Shown: positions 12,354 to 22,120, counted from the first letter of the stretch. The stretch: 64,000 nt of DNA from Anaerolineae bacterium (GCA_023954475.1 JAMLHW010000014.1:79632-143631); one strand, 5' to 3'. Made by a program: numbers and translations. Notes: generated by a model not told the origin, from the sequence alone.

Positions 12354-13166
12354 ATGGTTGACAAAGGGCAGCAGAGGCTTATTTTGACCGTCATCAACAC
12401 GACAACGATTGCGTTGACCGTCATTGGCAACGGCGATCATTTGCTGCACACAGCACAACGACTGCGCAACCTGGCAAAATGGCTGCGACCGCTGTTATTT
12501 GTCACCGTCGCCGTTGCCATAGTGGGCTGGCTGTTCATTATCATCACGGCACTGCGCGAAGCGGTGTTCGCAATCGATCTGCCGTTCACGTTGCTTGCGC
12601 TGCTGACGCTGTCAGCGCTGGCACTACCGTGGCTGATCGAGCAGGCGCGCAGCGATGCCGATGCCTTTGAACGCGGCTATGCCGGCGAACAACGCACGGG
12701 CGACTTCTTTGCCACGCACTTAAACGGCGACTGGACATTGCTGCGATCGGTAACGCTGCCCGGACAAATCGGCGATATCGACGCGGTACTAGCCGGACCA
12801 ACAGGCGTTTTTTGTCTGGAAATCAAAGCATATGGTGGCTTTGTCAGCAATCAAGGGGAGACGTGGTCACGACGCGTGGGCGATGACAGTTGGCAGGCAA
12901 TTCGGCCGAATCCAACCGAACAACTGGAAACGCATCACGCCGATCTGACACGCTTCCTGCACCGACACGACATGGCGATTGAGCTACAGCCACGCCTGGT
13001 CTACGCCGGAGACGGTGTGGCGCTGGTCGAGAATCCGGCCCTACCCGTCTGGGATTTGAATCGCGGCGATGAGATCATCGGGGATTTGGTTGCGGCCGAT
13101 CATCCTGACCCGGCCATCGTCAGCGCAACTATCGACCTGCTGCATCGCCATGTACGCCAACCATAA
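12354..13166 (+). CDS. NERD-domain (nuclease-related) membrane protein
   Basis: 270 residues. Two hydrophobic segments (about 43-65 and 75-95: LLFVTVAVAIVGWLFIIITA and LPFTLLALLTLSALALPWLI) precede a cytoplasmic NERD domain: GEQRTGDFFATHLNGDWTLL, then GQIGDIDAVLAGPTGVFCLE followed directly by IKAYGG. The D-(x)n-E-I-K arrangement of PD-(D/E)xK nucleases is intact. NERD proteins are linked in the literature to DNA or RNA processing, but a specific activity is rarely shown. No good Shine-Dalgarno precedes the ATG, so the start is uncertain. The M28 lipoprotein gene follows after 25 nt and may be co-transcribed. Confidence 0.82.
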   Translation: MVDKGQQRLILTVINTTTIALTVIGNGDHLLHTAQRLRNLAKWLRPLLFVTVAVAIVGWLFIIITALREAVFAIDLPFTLLALLTLSALALPWLIEQARSDADAFERGYAGEQRTGDFFATHLNGDWTLLRSVTLPGQIGDIDAVLAGPTGVFCLEIKAYGGFVSNQGETWSRRVGDDSWQAIRPNPTEQLETHHADLTRFLHRHDMAIELQPRLVYAGDGVALVENPALPVWDLNRGDEIIGDLVAADHPDPAIVSATIDLLHRHVRQP

Positions 13167-13191
13167 GCGACACACAAAACAAGAGACTGCT

Positions 13192-14160
13192 ATGCAAAAA
13201 CATGTGATTATCTGGCTTGCGCTACTATTTTTCACCGCTTGCGCCGTTGCTCCTGAAAGTGCGCCTGCCGACGCCACCGCAACGCCACCGCCGACAGAGG
13301 TTAATCCGACGCCAACACAGACTGCCATGCCCGACGTTGAGTTCGACGGCGACAATGCTTTTGCTTATCTCACTGCCCAGACCGATCTGGGGCCACGCCC
13401 ACCCGGTAGTGACGGCCATAGCGCCGTCCGCGATTTGATCACGGACGAACTGGCAGCGCTCGGCTGGGAAGTCGAACGCCAGACATTCGACTATCAGGGA
13501 TTTGAAGCGATGAACCTGATCGGCCGAACCAATACCGATATGGATTTACCCGTCGTCATGCTCGCCGCCCATTACGACACCCGTGCCCGCGCCGATCAAT
13601 CGCCCGGATTTGAAGACACGCCGGTAATCGGAGCGGTCGACGGTGCCAGCGGCGTTGCCGTGCTGCTTGAACTGGCACGAACGCTCAACACGCCGGGAAT
13701 CGACAAGGAGATTTGGCTGACGTTCTTCGACGTTGAGGACAACGGCAGCGACGGTATTGACGGCTGGGATTGGATCAACGGTTCGCGTTACATGGCGGCC
13801 AATCTGACAACGCCGATCGAGTCAATGGTTCTGGTTGACATGATCGGTGATGCTGATCAACAATTGTATTATGAAGGCAACTCAGATCCCGCTCTATCAG
13901 TTGCGCTGTGGGACATTGCTCACGAACTCGGTTTCGCCGACCAGTTTATTCCGGAACTCAAGTACACGATGATCGATGACCACGTGCCATTCCGGCAACT
14001 CGGCATTTCTGCCGTCGACATCATCGACTTCGACTACCCTTATTGGCATACGGTTGAAGATACGCCGGATAAAGCCAGCGCCGACAGCCTGTTTCGCGTC
14101 GGCCGAACCATTGAAGTTTGGTTGGAAAATCATCAAGGAACATTTAACGCATATCCATGA
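13192..14160 (+). CDS. M28-family zinc peptidase lipoprotein
   Basis: 322 residues. The N-terminus is a lipoprotein signal: MQKHVIIWLALLFFTAC, with Cys17 as probable lipidation site, then a Thr/Pro-rich tether. The catalytic domain shows M28 landmarks: MLAAHYDTRA (metal His and Asp), IGAVDGASGVAVLLELA (bridging Asp), WLTFFDVEDNG (acidic pair where the family has EE) and YPYWHTVEDTPD (last His). M28 includes aminopeptidases and glutaminyl cyclases, which cannot be separated by eye. The mature protein should face outward, tethered to the membrane. The start was chosen because it exposes the lipobox; the open frame extends upstream into the NERD gene. Its stop overlaps the next start (ATGA), implying translational coupling. 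Confidence 0.88.
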   Translation: MQKHVIIWLALLFFTACAVAPESAPADATATPPPTEVNPTPTQTAMPDVEFDGDNAFAYLTAQTDLGPRPPGSDGHSAVRDLITDELAALGWEVERQTFDYQGFEAMNLIGRTNTDMDLPVVMLAAHYDTRARADQSPGFEDTPVIGAVDGASGVAVLLELARTLNTPGIDKEIWLTFFDVEDNGSDGIDGWDWINGSRYMAANLTTPIESMVLVDMIGDADQQLYYEGNSDPALSVALWDIAHELGFADQFIPELKYTMIDDHVPFRQLGISAVDIIDFDYPYWHTVEDTPDKASADSLFRVGRTIEVWLENHQGTFNAYP

Positions 14161-15743
14161 ACATTGAACTGGAACACAAACCACATGCCGTCACCGTCTA
14201 TCCCGACCGGGCACGCATCGAAACAACTGGTTCGGCCGAATTGGAGGCGGGGAACCACACCGTCATCATCGGCGACTTGCCGTTGACGATTGACGTTGCC
14301 TCCGTTCGCGCCGGCGGCACAGGCACTGCACAGGTGCGCATCCTCGGCGTCGACGTAAAACGCACACATCATACGGCCTCACCTACCGCTCGCGTCGCCG
14401 ATTTGGAAGCTGAAATCGAGCGCCTGACAGATGAATTGCGCACTATCAACGACGAGCGCAACGCGCTGGATGCCCAAACCATACTAATCGACGGCATCCG
14501 CGAAAACGCGCTCGAATTTGCCCGCAGCCTGTCACGGGGCCGGCTAACCGTCACTGAACAGGCGGAGCGCATGCAGTTTCTGCTCGAACGAGATCGTGAA
14601 CTCAAAGCTGCCGTGCGTGACCAGGACATATCCATCCGCGAGTTGTCGCGCACCATTGAGAAGCTGAAACGCGAGTTGAAAGAGTTGCAGTCAGCGCGGC
14701 CATTGGCACGCTATCAAGCAATGATTGAAGTTGAAACGAATGCGGCCTGTACATTTCGGCCGAATCTGAGTTACGTCGTCACCCGTGCCGGTTGGCAACC
14801 TTTATACGACGTGCGCCTTGTCGAAAACGGCAGCCGTCAACTCGAACTGAGCTATCTGGCGCAAATAACCAATCAATCAGGACAGGATTGGAACGAAGTC
14901 AACTTGTCTGTCTCGACCGCACGCCCGGCCCTCAATCAGCGCAAACCTGAGTTAAAGCCATGGTATATCGGCGAGCTCAAGCCGATGCCGCGTCATGTTA
15001 GAGCGATGGCAGCCCCTGCCGCCGCCGCAAAAACCGAGGTTGCATTTGAATCTGCTTTATCGGGTGAAGATGTGGCCATGGCCGATGTCGCAGCTGAAAC
15101 GGTCGTTGCGTCGGTCGCAACAACCGGAACAGCAGTCACGTTCCGCATACCGGGTGCGACAACGGTTCCCAGCGACGGTGCAGCACACAAAAGCAGTATC
15201 GGCCGATTTGATTTCAAGCCTGCCATCGACTATCTGGCCGTGCCACGCCATACCGATTCCGTTTTCCGTCGTGTCAAAATGGTCAACGAGAGCGCATCGC
15301 CGCTGCTGGCCGGACCGGTCAATTTGTTTGTCGGCGACGAGTTTATTGGCAGCAATCGCATTGATTATGCAGCGCAATCGGCCGAGATCGAACTCCTGCT
15401 CGGTGTTGAAGAGCGCATCGTGATCAAACGCGAACTGATCAAGCGCGAAGTCGACAAGAAATTGCTGCGTGACCAGCGTCAAATTCGCTACAGTTATCAA
15501 ATCGAAGTCGAAAATCTGCTGCCGGTTGCCGCTGACGTCGCTGTAGAAGACCAGATTCCCGTTTCGACACACGAAGAGATTAAAGTTAAGCTGGAGAGCG
15601 TGACACCACAATCGGCCGAGATCAGCGATATGAACATCATGAAGTGGCAGTTGCAACTGCAATCGGCCGAAAAACACGTTATCAGCTATGAGTTCAGTAT
15701 CCAACACCCGCGCTCCGTGGAACTGCACGGCATCACGGAGTAA
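14157..15743 (+). CDS. MuiA-like DUF4140/DUF4139 protein
   Basis: 528 residues. N-terminal DUF4140 part (HAVTVYPDRARIETTGSAEL, about 8-100), then a coiled-coil stretch rich in Glu/Arg/Leu (about 78-180: RVADLEAEIERLTDELRTIN and SIRELSRTIEKLKRELKELQ), then DUF4139 (from about 200: SYVVTRAGWQPLYDVRLV, SYLAQITNQSGQDWNEVNLS) ending in VISYEFSIQHP. Family name comes from the mucoidy inhibitor MuiA; molecular function is unknown. No signal peptide is visible. Overlaps the M28 lipoprotein gene by 4 nt. It contains at least six in-frame TCGGCCGA copies, one of the densest genes for this motif. Confidence 0.88.
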   Translation: MNIELEHKPHAVTVYPDRARIETTGSAELEAGNHTVIIGDLPLTIDVASVRAGGTGTAQVRILGVDVKRTHHTASPTARVADLEAEIERLTDELRTINDERNALDAQTILIDGIRENALEFARSLSRGRLTVTEQAERMQFLLERDRELKAAVRDQDISIRELSRTIEKLKRELKELQSARPLARYQAMIEVETNAACTFRPNLSYVVTRAGWQPLYDVRLVENGSRQLELSYLAQITNQSGQDWNEVNLSVSTARPALNQRKPELKPWYIGELKPMPRHVRAMAAPAAAAKTEVAFESALSGEDVAMADVAAETVVASVATTGTAVTFRIPGATTVPSDGAAHKSSIGRFDFKPAIDYLAVPRHTDSVFRRVKMVNESASPLLAGPVNLFVGDEFIGSNRIDYAAQSAEIELLLGVEERIVIKRELIKREVDKKLLRDQRQIRYSYQIEVENLLPVAADVAVEDQIPVSTHEEIKVKLESVTPQSAEISDMNIMKWQLQLQSAEKHVISYEFSIQHPRSVELHGITE

Positions 15744-15836
15744 GTAGAAGCACATGATTCCGGTGCGGATGATCACCGCATCGCTTCACTTCCATTTCAT
15801 GCAAAAGGGAGAAACAAGATTAGCACCAACGATACC

Positions 15837-17126
15837 ATGCCCACCACTGCACCGGCCGAACGCGCTTTCCTGGTCGGCGGCGAACTGAAATATGGTCGAC
15901 CGTTGTTGTCGGTTGAAGACAGCTTAAACGAACTGGAACAACTGGCTGATACAGCCGGCCTGATTGTCGTAGGCCGCACCTATCAACGCTTCGACAATCC
16001 CCATCCGGCCACATTTATCGGGCCGGGAAAAGTTGACGAAGTCAAAACCCTGGCGGGTGAACTCGATGCTGATGTGATTCTATTCGACGATGAACTATCG
16101 CCGCGTCACCAACGCGAGCTGGAAAAGGCATTCGGCGATAAGCTCAAAGTTATCGACCGCACCGCGCTGATCCTCGACATTTTTGCCCAACATGCACACA
16201 CGCATGAAGGCAAGCTGCAAGTCGAACTGGCCCAGTTAGAATACCGTATTCCGCGTCTGACGCGCATGTGGACACATTTAGCGCGGCAAACGGGCAAGAC
16301 CGGCGGCAGTGTCGGCGTACGTGGCCCCGGTGAAACGCAGCTAGAGCTGGACCGACGCATGATTGGTCGGCGTATTTCCCATCTCAAAGCGGAACTGGAT
16401 AATGTGCGTGCCCATCGCAGTCGTCACCGCTCGCAGCGCCGCCAAACTGAGTTGCAGGTCATTGCCATTGTCGGCTACACCAATGCGGGCAAATCGACGC
16501 TGCTCAATACGCTGACCGGGGCGAATGTGCTTTCGGCCGATATGCTGTTTGCCACTCTCGACCCGACAACGCGACGTGTTGAGATGCCCGGTGGACGCGA
16601 AGTGCTGCTCACCGACACCGTCGGCTTTATCCAGAAGCTGCCGACCAACATCGTCGCCGCATTCCGCGCCACGCTGGAAGAAATAATCGAAGCTGACATC
16701 CTGCTACATGTCGTCGACGCGACGCATCCCAATTTGGCCGCGCAGATCGAGTCTGTCGAAGACACATTGGCTGAACTGGAAGTCGACCATCTGCCGATGG
16801 TAATGGCACTCAACAAAATCGACTTGCTGCCGGCTGACGTAAATCCACACGACCTGGTGACAACGACCAAACCGTGCACACCCATTTCAGCTGTCACCGG
16901 CGAAGGACGCGAGGAATTGCTCCACGCCATCGAAGCGGTCACTGAAAGTTTGATGGAACCGGCAATCGTACTGCTGCCTTACAAGCGAGGCGATCTCGTT
17001 TCCATGTTCCACGAACGTGGTCAGGTTGAGTATGACGAACACACGGCCGATGGGGTAAAATTGATTGGGCGTCTACCACAACGCCTGATTCCGTATTTTG
17101 AAAATTACCGGGTCATTGAAGAGTGA
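15837..17126 (+). CDS. hflX: GTPase HflX
   Basis: 429 residues. HflX binds the 50S subunit and splits stalled or heat-damaged ribosomes. Order: HflX N-terminal domain (TFIGPGKVDEVKTL; LFDDELSPRHQRELEKAF), the linker signature GGSVGVRGPGETQLELDRR with coiled coil, then the G domain with G1 GYTNAGKST, G3 DTVGF and G4 NKID, and a short C-terminal domain. Length fits bacterial HflX. The start is the first Met of a compact N-terminus; no strong Shine-Dalgarno precedes it. It lies 93 nt after the MuiA-like gene and 51 nt before an M20 peptidase gene. Confidence 0.95.
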   Translation: MPTTAPAERAFLVGGELKYGRPLLSVEDSLNELEQLADTAGLIVVGRTYQRFDNPHPATFIGPGKVDEVKTLAGELDADVILFDDELSPRHQRELEKAFGDKLKVIDRTALILDIFAQHAHTHEGKLQVELAQLEYRIPRLTRMWTHLARQTGKTGGSVGVRGPGETQLELDRRMIGRRISHLKAELDNVRAHRSRHRSQRRQTELQVIAIVGYTNAGKSTLLNTLTGANVLSADMLFATLDPTTRRVEMPGGREVLLTDTVGFIQKLPTNIVAAFRATLEEIIEADILLHVVDATHPNLAAQIESVEDTLAELEVDHLPMVMALNKIDLLPADVNPHDLVTTTKPCTPISAVTGEGREELLHAIEAVTESLMEPAIVLLPYKRGDLVSMFHERGQVEYDEHTADGVKLIGRLPQRLIPYFENYRVIEE

Positions 17127-17177
17127 CTCGACAAGTCTTCACGAGTTGCGGGAGCCGACGACTCTTAACCAGACAGC

Positions 17178-18344
17178 ATGCTAACCGTACAAACTATCGC
17201 GCAACAACCACGCGTTCAAGAAGCACTGAAGCAATTTGACACTAACATCGAAGCGCTGATCGATCGGGCAATCGCCATTCAACAAATCCCGGCACCTACG
17301 TTTAGTGAGCAGGAGCGGGCTGCGTTTGTGCAAACGACGTTTACGGCGTTGGGACTGCACGACATCAGCCAGGATCAATGGTTTAATGTCTACGCTCGGC
17401 TGCCTGGCAGTCGCAGCAATGGCCATCCCATCATCGTTTCAGCGCATAGTGATACCGTATTTTCGGCCGAAACTGATCTCACTATCCGGCGTGAAGACAA
17501 CAAGATCCACGGGCCGGGCATCGCCGACAACAGTACCGGCGTCGCCGGATTGTTGACGCTCGCCGAAACCATGCGCCATTTCGAGCTGCAACCTGAGCGC
17601 GATGTCTGGTTTGTCGCCAATTCCGGTGAGGAAGGACTCGGCGACCTGATCGGGATGCGGGCCGTCGCCGACCGGTTTCCGACCGGTGAGTACATCGTTA
17701 TCGAGGGCGGCATGTACGGCTCGGTGCTGCATGCGGCGATTGGTGTGCGCCGGTTCGAAATTGCCGTTGCAACACAAGGCGGTCATTCGTGGAGCGAATT
17801 CGGCCGAACAAACGCCATCCATGTCCTCGGTCACCTGATTGCAGCAATTGACGGCATTGACGTGCCGCGTCGGCCGAAAACGACTTACACAATCGGAATT
17901 GTCGAGGGCGGCACATCGATCAACACCATTGCATCATCGGCACGCTTGCTGCTCGATGTTCGGTCAGTTGACAATACAGCGCTGCAACATATCGTGGGCA
18001 CGGTCGAAACTGTCGTCAAGCAGACCAGGCGCACCTTTCGCGATGCCAACATCACGATGACGCAAATCGGTCATCGTCCGTCCGGCAAAATTCCACGCAA
18101 CGCCATGCTCGTCCAATCGGCCGATGCCGCTCTCGCCTACGTCGGCTACCGCAATATCCAACACCTCGCCGGCAGTACCGACGCCAATATCCCACTCAGC
18201 CGCGGCTATCCCGCCGTCTGCATCGGCCTTGCCAATTCCGCCAACGCCCACCGGCTCGACGAATACCTCGACACGACCCATCTGATACAAGGGATGCAAC
18301 AGCTTCTCCTGCTCACACTGACCGCCGGACAAAACAACACGTAA
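17178..18344 (+). CDS. M20-family metallopeptidase
   Basis: 388 residues. Dinuclear zinc exopeptidase fold: HPIIVSAHSDTVF (first His, Asp), GPGIADNSTGVAGLLTLAE (bridging Asp), FVANSGEEGLGD (catalytic Glu-Glu), and a dimerisation domain with GGHSWSEFGRTNAIH. The closest relatives by motif are peptidase-T/CPG2-like aminoacylpeptidases, but the substrate is not predictable. No signal peptide, so cytoplasmic. Placed between hflX and an acyl-CoA dehydrogenase gene with short gaps. Confidence 0.88.
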   Translation: MLTVQTIAQQPRVQEALKQFDTNIEALIDRAIAIQQIPAPTFSEQERAAFVQTTFTALGLHDISQDQWFNVYARLPGSRSNGHPIIVSAHSDTVFSAETDLTIRREDNKIHGPGIADNSTGVAGLLTLAETMRHFELQPERDVWFVANSGEEGLGDLIGMRAVADRFPTGEYIVIEGGMYGSVLHAAIGVRRFEIAVATQGGHSWSEFGRTNAIHVLGHLIAAIDGIDVPRRPKTTYTIGIVEGGTSINTIASSARLLLDVRSVDNTALQHIVGTVETVVKQTRRTFRDANITMTQIGHRPSGKIPRNAMLVQSADAALAYVGYRNIQHLAGSTDANIPLSRGYPAVCIGLANSANAHRLDEYLDTTHLIQGMQQLLLLTLTAGQNNT

Positions 18345-18381
18345 GTAACCACCGACCGGCACCACTTTCCAGGAATCGCAC

Positions 18382-19518
18382 ATGGACTTTAACCTGACAT
18401 CCGAACAAGAAGATTTTCGATACTTTGTACACGATTTTGTCGCCAAAGAACTCAAGCCGCATGCACGTGAAATCGACGCCAAAGCCGAGTTTTTCTGGCC
18501 AGCCGTCCAAAAAATGGGGCCAATCGGCTTGCTGGGCCTCAACGTGCCTGAAGCGTACGGCGGCGCAGCAGTCGACACCATCAGCGCCTCCATCGCCATC
18601 GAAGAGATCGCCTGGGGTTGTGGCTCGACAGCACTCGCCATCTCAGCACATAACGGGCTGGGATTGACACCAATCGTCAAATTCGGAACCGAAGCACAGA
18701 AGCAGCGCTGGTTGCCGCAACTAGCCACCGGACGCGGTAAATTATCTTCGTTAGGACAGACTGAACCAGGCGCAGGCTCCGATCTCAAAGGCGGTGTCCG
18801 TCTCTGGGCACGCAAAGAAGGCGATGAATGGGTGCTAAACGGCACGAAAATGTGGTTGACCAATGCGTCAATCGCCGATCTCATGATTATCCTGGCCCGC
18901 ACCGATTCGACGAGCATGAGTCATATCCTGGTGCCGACCGATACACCCGGCGTTCACATCGGCCCCAATGAGAAAAAAATGGGGCTGAAAGGATCGCCGA
19001 CGAATGCCGTAACATTCGACGATGCCCGTTTACCGCTGGAAAATCTGCTTGGCGTTGAAGGGCGCGGCTTGCAGCAGACGCTGGAAGTACTCGACGCAGG
19101 CCGCATCAGCATCGGCGCACTGGCAGTCGGTCTGGCGCAAGCGGCATATGAGGAGGCGCTGCAATATGCGCAAGAGCGCGAGGCATTTGGCGGACCGATT
19201 GCGCAATTCCAGGCGATCCAATGGATGCTGGCGGACGCGGCGACGGAGATTCAGGCGGCGCGCATGATGGTTTACTGGGCAGCGTGGATGAAGGATCAAG
19301 GTCAACCTTTCACCAAGGCCGCAGCAATGGCGAAACTGTTTGCGACTGAGGTCAGCGAACGTGTTTGTCGCAACGCAATTCAGATTCACGGCGGTTACGG
19401 CTACAGCTCGGAGTTTGAAGTGGAGCGGATGTACCGAGATACGCGCTTGATGACGATTGGCGAAGGCACAAGTGAGATTCAACGGATGATCATTGCGCGG
19501 CATATTCTCGGCCGATGA
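18382..19518 (+). CDS. Acyl-CoA dehydrogenase
   Basis: 378 residues, standard length. FAD-dependent alpha,beta-dehydrogenation of acyl-CoA thioesters. Seen: SLGQTEPGAGSDLKGG (FAD/substrate loop), MWLTNASIADLMIILAR (beta domain), GVEGRGLQQTLEVLDAGRIS, IQIHGGYGYSSEFEVERMYR and the catalytic Glu region IGEGTSEIQRMIIARHIL. The catalytic Glu position fits short/branched-chain or butyryl-CoA enzymes. The gene has a single octamer, overlapping its last codons. Electron acceptor (ETF) genes are not in the window. Confidence 0.93.
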   Translation: MDFNLTSEQEDFRYFVHDFVAKELKPHAREIDAKAEFFWPAVQKMGPIGLLGLNVPEAYGGAAVDTISASIAIEEIAWGCGSTALAISAHNGLGLTPIVKFGTEAQKQRWLPQLATGRGKLSSLGQTEPGAGSDLKGGVRLWARKEGDEWVLNGTKMWLTNASIADLMIILARTDSTSMSHILVPTDTPGVHIGPNEKKMGLKGSPTNAVTFDDARLPLENLLGVEGRGLQQTLEVLDAGRISIGALAVGLAQAAYEEALQYAQEREAFGGPIAQFQAIQWMLADAATEIQAARMMVYWAAWMKDQGQPFTKAAAMAKLFATEVSERVCRNAIQIHGGYGYSSEFEVERMYRDTRLMTIGEGTSEIQRMIIARHILGR

Positions 19519-19672
19519 TGGATTATGCAAGCAGAATATGACTTCTCCAAAGGCAGGAGTAGCGTTATGTCGTGTTCTTCAAGCAGAGATTCCCAAAGCA
19601 ATCTACTCGAGTGGGTAGTCTTCGATCAGATAAGGGACGGCCGATAATTTCCAGTGGTGTTGGCGTCCATGC

Positions 19673-19678
19673 TATAAT
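19673..19678 (+). promoter_or_regulatory. Probable -10 box of the toxin-antitoxin operon
   Basis: Perfect TATAAT hexamer in the 214-bp gap before the antitoxin gene, 54 nt before its start. The best -35 candidate (TTCCAG, 18 nt upstream) is poor. The antitoxin would be expected to bind near here and repress its own operon; no obvious palindrome was seen over the -10. Confidence 0.4.
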
Positions 19679-19732
19679 GAATTTTGACACTCGCACGAAT
19701 CCGAGAAATAGGTTTCGCAGATGGAGAAAGCT

Positions 19733-19957
19733 ATGACACAAATTGATCTTCAGGATGCACAAGAGCAAATTATTCATCTCTTCGAATTAGCGGCCAGTGG
19801 GGAAGAAATTGTCATCTCCAAGGATAACCGTCCTTTTGTGAAACTGTCACCCGCAAACGGAACCAAACGCTGGCGCCAGTTCGGCAGCGCCAAAGGGTTG
19901 ATTGAAATGGCTGATGATTTCGATGAGCCGCTTGCAGATTTTCAGGAGTATATGTAG
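19733..19957 (+). CDS. Type II antitoxin, Phd/YefM-like
   Basis: 74 residues from the ATG at 19733, chosen because GGAGA lies 5-9 nt upstream; an in-frame ATG at 19721 overlaps that site. The N-terminal half MTQIDLQDAQEQIIHLFELA followed by SGEEIVISKDNRPFVKLSP is the Phd/YefM DNA-binding fold (V-x-E-A-K-region, then G-E-E-I-V-I). The C-terminal tail (MADDFDEPLADFQEYM) is acidic and likely wraps the toxin. Its TAG stop overlaps the toxin GTG start by one base. Pair identity is strong from context. Confidence 0.88.
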   Translation: MTQIDLQDAQEQIIHLFELAASGEEIVISKDNRPFVKLSPANGTKRWRQFGSAKGLIEMADDFDEPLADFQEYM

Positions 19958-20343
19958 TGCGTTTCCTCTTGGACACGCATACTTTCCTGTGGTTCATTGG
20001 CGGCGACGAGCGTTTGTCTGCTACCGCACGACAATTGATCGCTGATATAGAACATGAACTATTCTTGAGTACCGTGAGTTTATGGGAAATTGCATTGAAA
20101 ACCGGGCTGGGCAAGCTAACGTTGAGAAAGTCGTTTGACGAGTTATTTCCCTCCGAGTTGAAAGCAAACGAGATAACTGTTTTTGCCATTGACATTGACG
20201 CCCTCTCTCACCTGATTAATCTACCTTTTCATCACCGCGACCCGTTTGATCGCCTTCTGATTGCTCAAGCAATTGCGAGGCAACTACCGATAATAGGTAA
20301 AGATAGCGCTTTCAAAGCGTATGCAGTTGATCTGATTTGGTGA
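19957..20343 (+). CDS. vapC: PIN-domain toxin, VapC family
   Basis: 128 residues, GTG start with CAGGAG about 10 nt upstream, inside the antitoxin gene end. PIN-domain RNase with acidic active-site residues D6 (LLDTHTFLWF), E44 (SLWEIALK), D95/D98 (HRDPFDRLLIAQA) and D116 all present, so the toxin looks catalytically intact. VapC toxins cleave tRNAs or rRNA when free of antitoxin. Closest to the Sll0205-like PIN subgroup often paired with Phd-type antitoxins. No octamer occurs between 19515 and 21060. Confidence 0.92.
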   Translation: MRFLLDTHTFLWFIGGDERLSATARQLIADIEHELFLSTVSLWEIALKTGLGKLTLRKSFDELFPSELKANEITVFAIDIDALSHLINLPFHHRDPFDRLLIAQAIARQLPIIGKDSAFKAYAVDLIW

Positions 20344-20499
20344 TAAAGGTCTATAGTGCGTTGGCACAAATGTGACAATCTCCATCTGCCGGGTTATCCT
20401 GTTTCTTGTTTCAAACAATGTCCCACAATCAACCCAACCCAAGGATTAAAGCCGACTCTTGGTCAAGCTCCCCTCACCTCATATCATGAGAAGGTACCA

Positions 20500-21039
20500 A
20501 TGATGTCAAATTCCACCAATGCCATCGACGGATTGATTCTAATGGGGCCGTTCGGAGCCGGAAAATCGTATCTGGGCAAATTGCTGTGTATGCAAAACAT
20601 CGCTCGCTATACTGATTTGGAACCAATCATATACGAACGCTTCAGCAATGGGGACGAGTTCGATTTGGAAGGTGCAACTCATTTTCTCCGCAATCATTAC
20701 TACGAGCAGCTGTCGTCAGATAGGGGGTTGGTCGCATTTGAATCGACCGGCGTTGTGCAACGACCACTGTTGCTGGAAATCATAGAAGCGTTCCAGGTCG
20801 CATTAGTGAGAGTGCATACGCCCAGATCGGTATGTCTCCAACGCGTCAATCAGCGCAATCAAAACAGTAATCACCGCATCAACCTCGACAAGGCAGCCGA
20901 ATTCTTTGACTATTGGTGCAATAAAGTCGCGCCAACGTACGAATTTGCGCTTGAAATAGATGGCACAGACGCAGATGCTGCACTGCGAAACATCAAAGAG
21001 CTGATCGTCGCAAAAAAGTCCCCATTGGTTACAGAATGA
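20500..21039 (+). CDS. Small P-loop kinase-like NTPase
   Basis: 179 residues if translation starts at the ATG at 20500 (or 20503), which has GAGAAGG at suitable distance; the frame is open 48 codons further upstream without a ribosome site. Walker A is GPFGAGKSYLGKLL (about residue 16), and a lid-like segment RSVCLQRVNQRNQNSNHR resembles shikimate- or adenylate-kinase-like folds. Substrate unknown. The stop is 1 nt before the rlmN start, so the two are probably co-translated. Presence beside the toxin-antitoxin pair may be chance. Confidence 0.75.
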   Translation: MMSNSTNAIDGLILMGPFGAGKSYLGKLLCMQNIARYTDLEPIIYERFSNGDEFDLEGATHFLRNHYYEQLSSDRGLVAFESTGVVQRPLLLEIIEAFQVALVRVHTPRSVCLQRVNQRNQNSNHRINLDKAAEFFDYWCNKVAPTYEFALEIDGTDADAALRNIKELIVAKKSPLVTE

Positions 21040-21040
21040 C

Positions 21041-22120
21041 ATGAAGAACTTATACGATCTCGGCCGATCCCAACTCACTGAGCTACTTGCCGGATGGAGC
21101 TACAGCAGCCATCACGCGCAGACCGTGTGGCATAACTTGTATCGCGAACGATTCAGGTCGCTTGCTGAGTTTGAGGGTGTACGCGCGGACTTGATGGCAC
21201 GACTTTCGGCCGAAACCACACTCATCCACCCGATCGTCATCACATCACAAACCAGCTCCGATGGTGTGACCCAAAAGTTCCTGCTCTGCTGGCCCGACGG
21301 ACAAGCCGTTGAAACAGTCATCATGGCATTTCGCGGTCGCTATACTGCTTGCATCAGCACTCAAGCAGGCTGCGCCATGGGCTGTGTCTTCTGTGCCACC
21401 GGGCAAATGGGTTTTTATCGCCACCTAACACCGGGCGAAATTGTCGCCCAAGTGCTGTTTGTGATGGCGCAACTGGAGCAACGAGATAAAACGCTGCGCA
21501 ATGTCGTCTTGATGGGAATGGGTGAACCCCTGCACAATTATGACAACACCTTGCAGGCAGTCGACACGCTCATGGATCATCACGGCCTGGCGCTGGCAGC
21601 GAAACACATCACGCTGAGCACGGTTGGCATTCCACAGGGAATCAGACGACTGGCAGATGAAAATCGGCCGATTAAACTCGCCGTCTCCCTGCACGCAGCC
21701 ACTGACTTGGAACGGCAAGCCATTGTGCCGCTAGCCAAGCGATGGCCATTGGCCGAATTACTCGACGCGTGTCGCTACTACGTCACCAACCGTAGCCGTC
21801 ACATCTTCTTTGAATGGGCACTAATTGCCGGGGAGAATGATTCGGCCGAGCAGGCTCACGCCGTCGGGTCGTTGCTTAGCGACATCGATTCCCACGTGAA
21901 CCTGATTCCACTCAACGCAACAACCGGATATGACGGTCGGCCGAGCAACCGGGAAACAGTCAAACAATTTCAAGCTATTTTGGCTGAGTATGGCATTCCC
22001 AGCACCGTAAGACAGCGTCGCGGCATCGACATCGCCGCCGGTTGCGGTCAGCTACGCGCCACTGAAACACCAACACACAACACCACCGCCAAAGTGTCAA
22101 ATGTCATCTTTCCAACATGA
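21041..22120 (+). CDS. rlmN: RlmN, dual-specificity 23S rRNA A2503 / tRNA A37 C2-methyltransferase
   Basis: 359 residues. Radical SAM enzyme with the CxxxCxxC cluster motif GCAMGCVFCATGQMGFYRHL; the downstream VLMGMGEPLHNYDN and ITLSTVGIPQGIRRLA are hallmark RlmN/Cfr segments. The two methyl-transfer cysteines appear as Cys in MGCVFC-adjacent positions and in GIDIAAGCGQL near the C-terminus. RlmN rather than Cfr is assigned by housekeeping context; the families cannot be split with certainty by eye. Starts 1 nt after the kinase-like gene. Confidence 0.9.
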   Translation: MKNLYDLGRSQLTELLAGWSYSSHHAQTVWHNLYRERFRSLAEFEGVRADLMARLSAETTLIHPIVITSQTSSDGVTQKFLLCWPDGQAVETVIMAFRGRYTACISTQAGCAMGCVFCATGQMGFYRHLTPGEIVAQVLFVMAQLEQRDKTLRNVVLMGMGEPLHNYDNTLQAVDTLMDHHGLALAAKHITLSTVGIPQGIRRLADENRPIKLAVSLHAATDLERQAIVPLAKRWPLAELLDACRYYVTNRSRHIFFEWALIAGENDSAEQAHAVGSLLSDIDSHVNLIPLNATTGYDGRPSNRETVKQFQAILAEYGIPSTVRQRRGIDIAAGCGQLRATETPTHNTTAKVSNVIFPT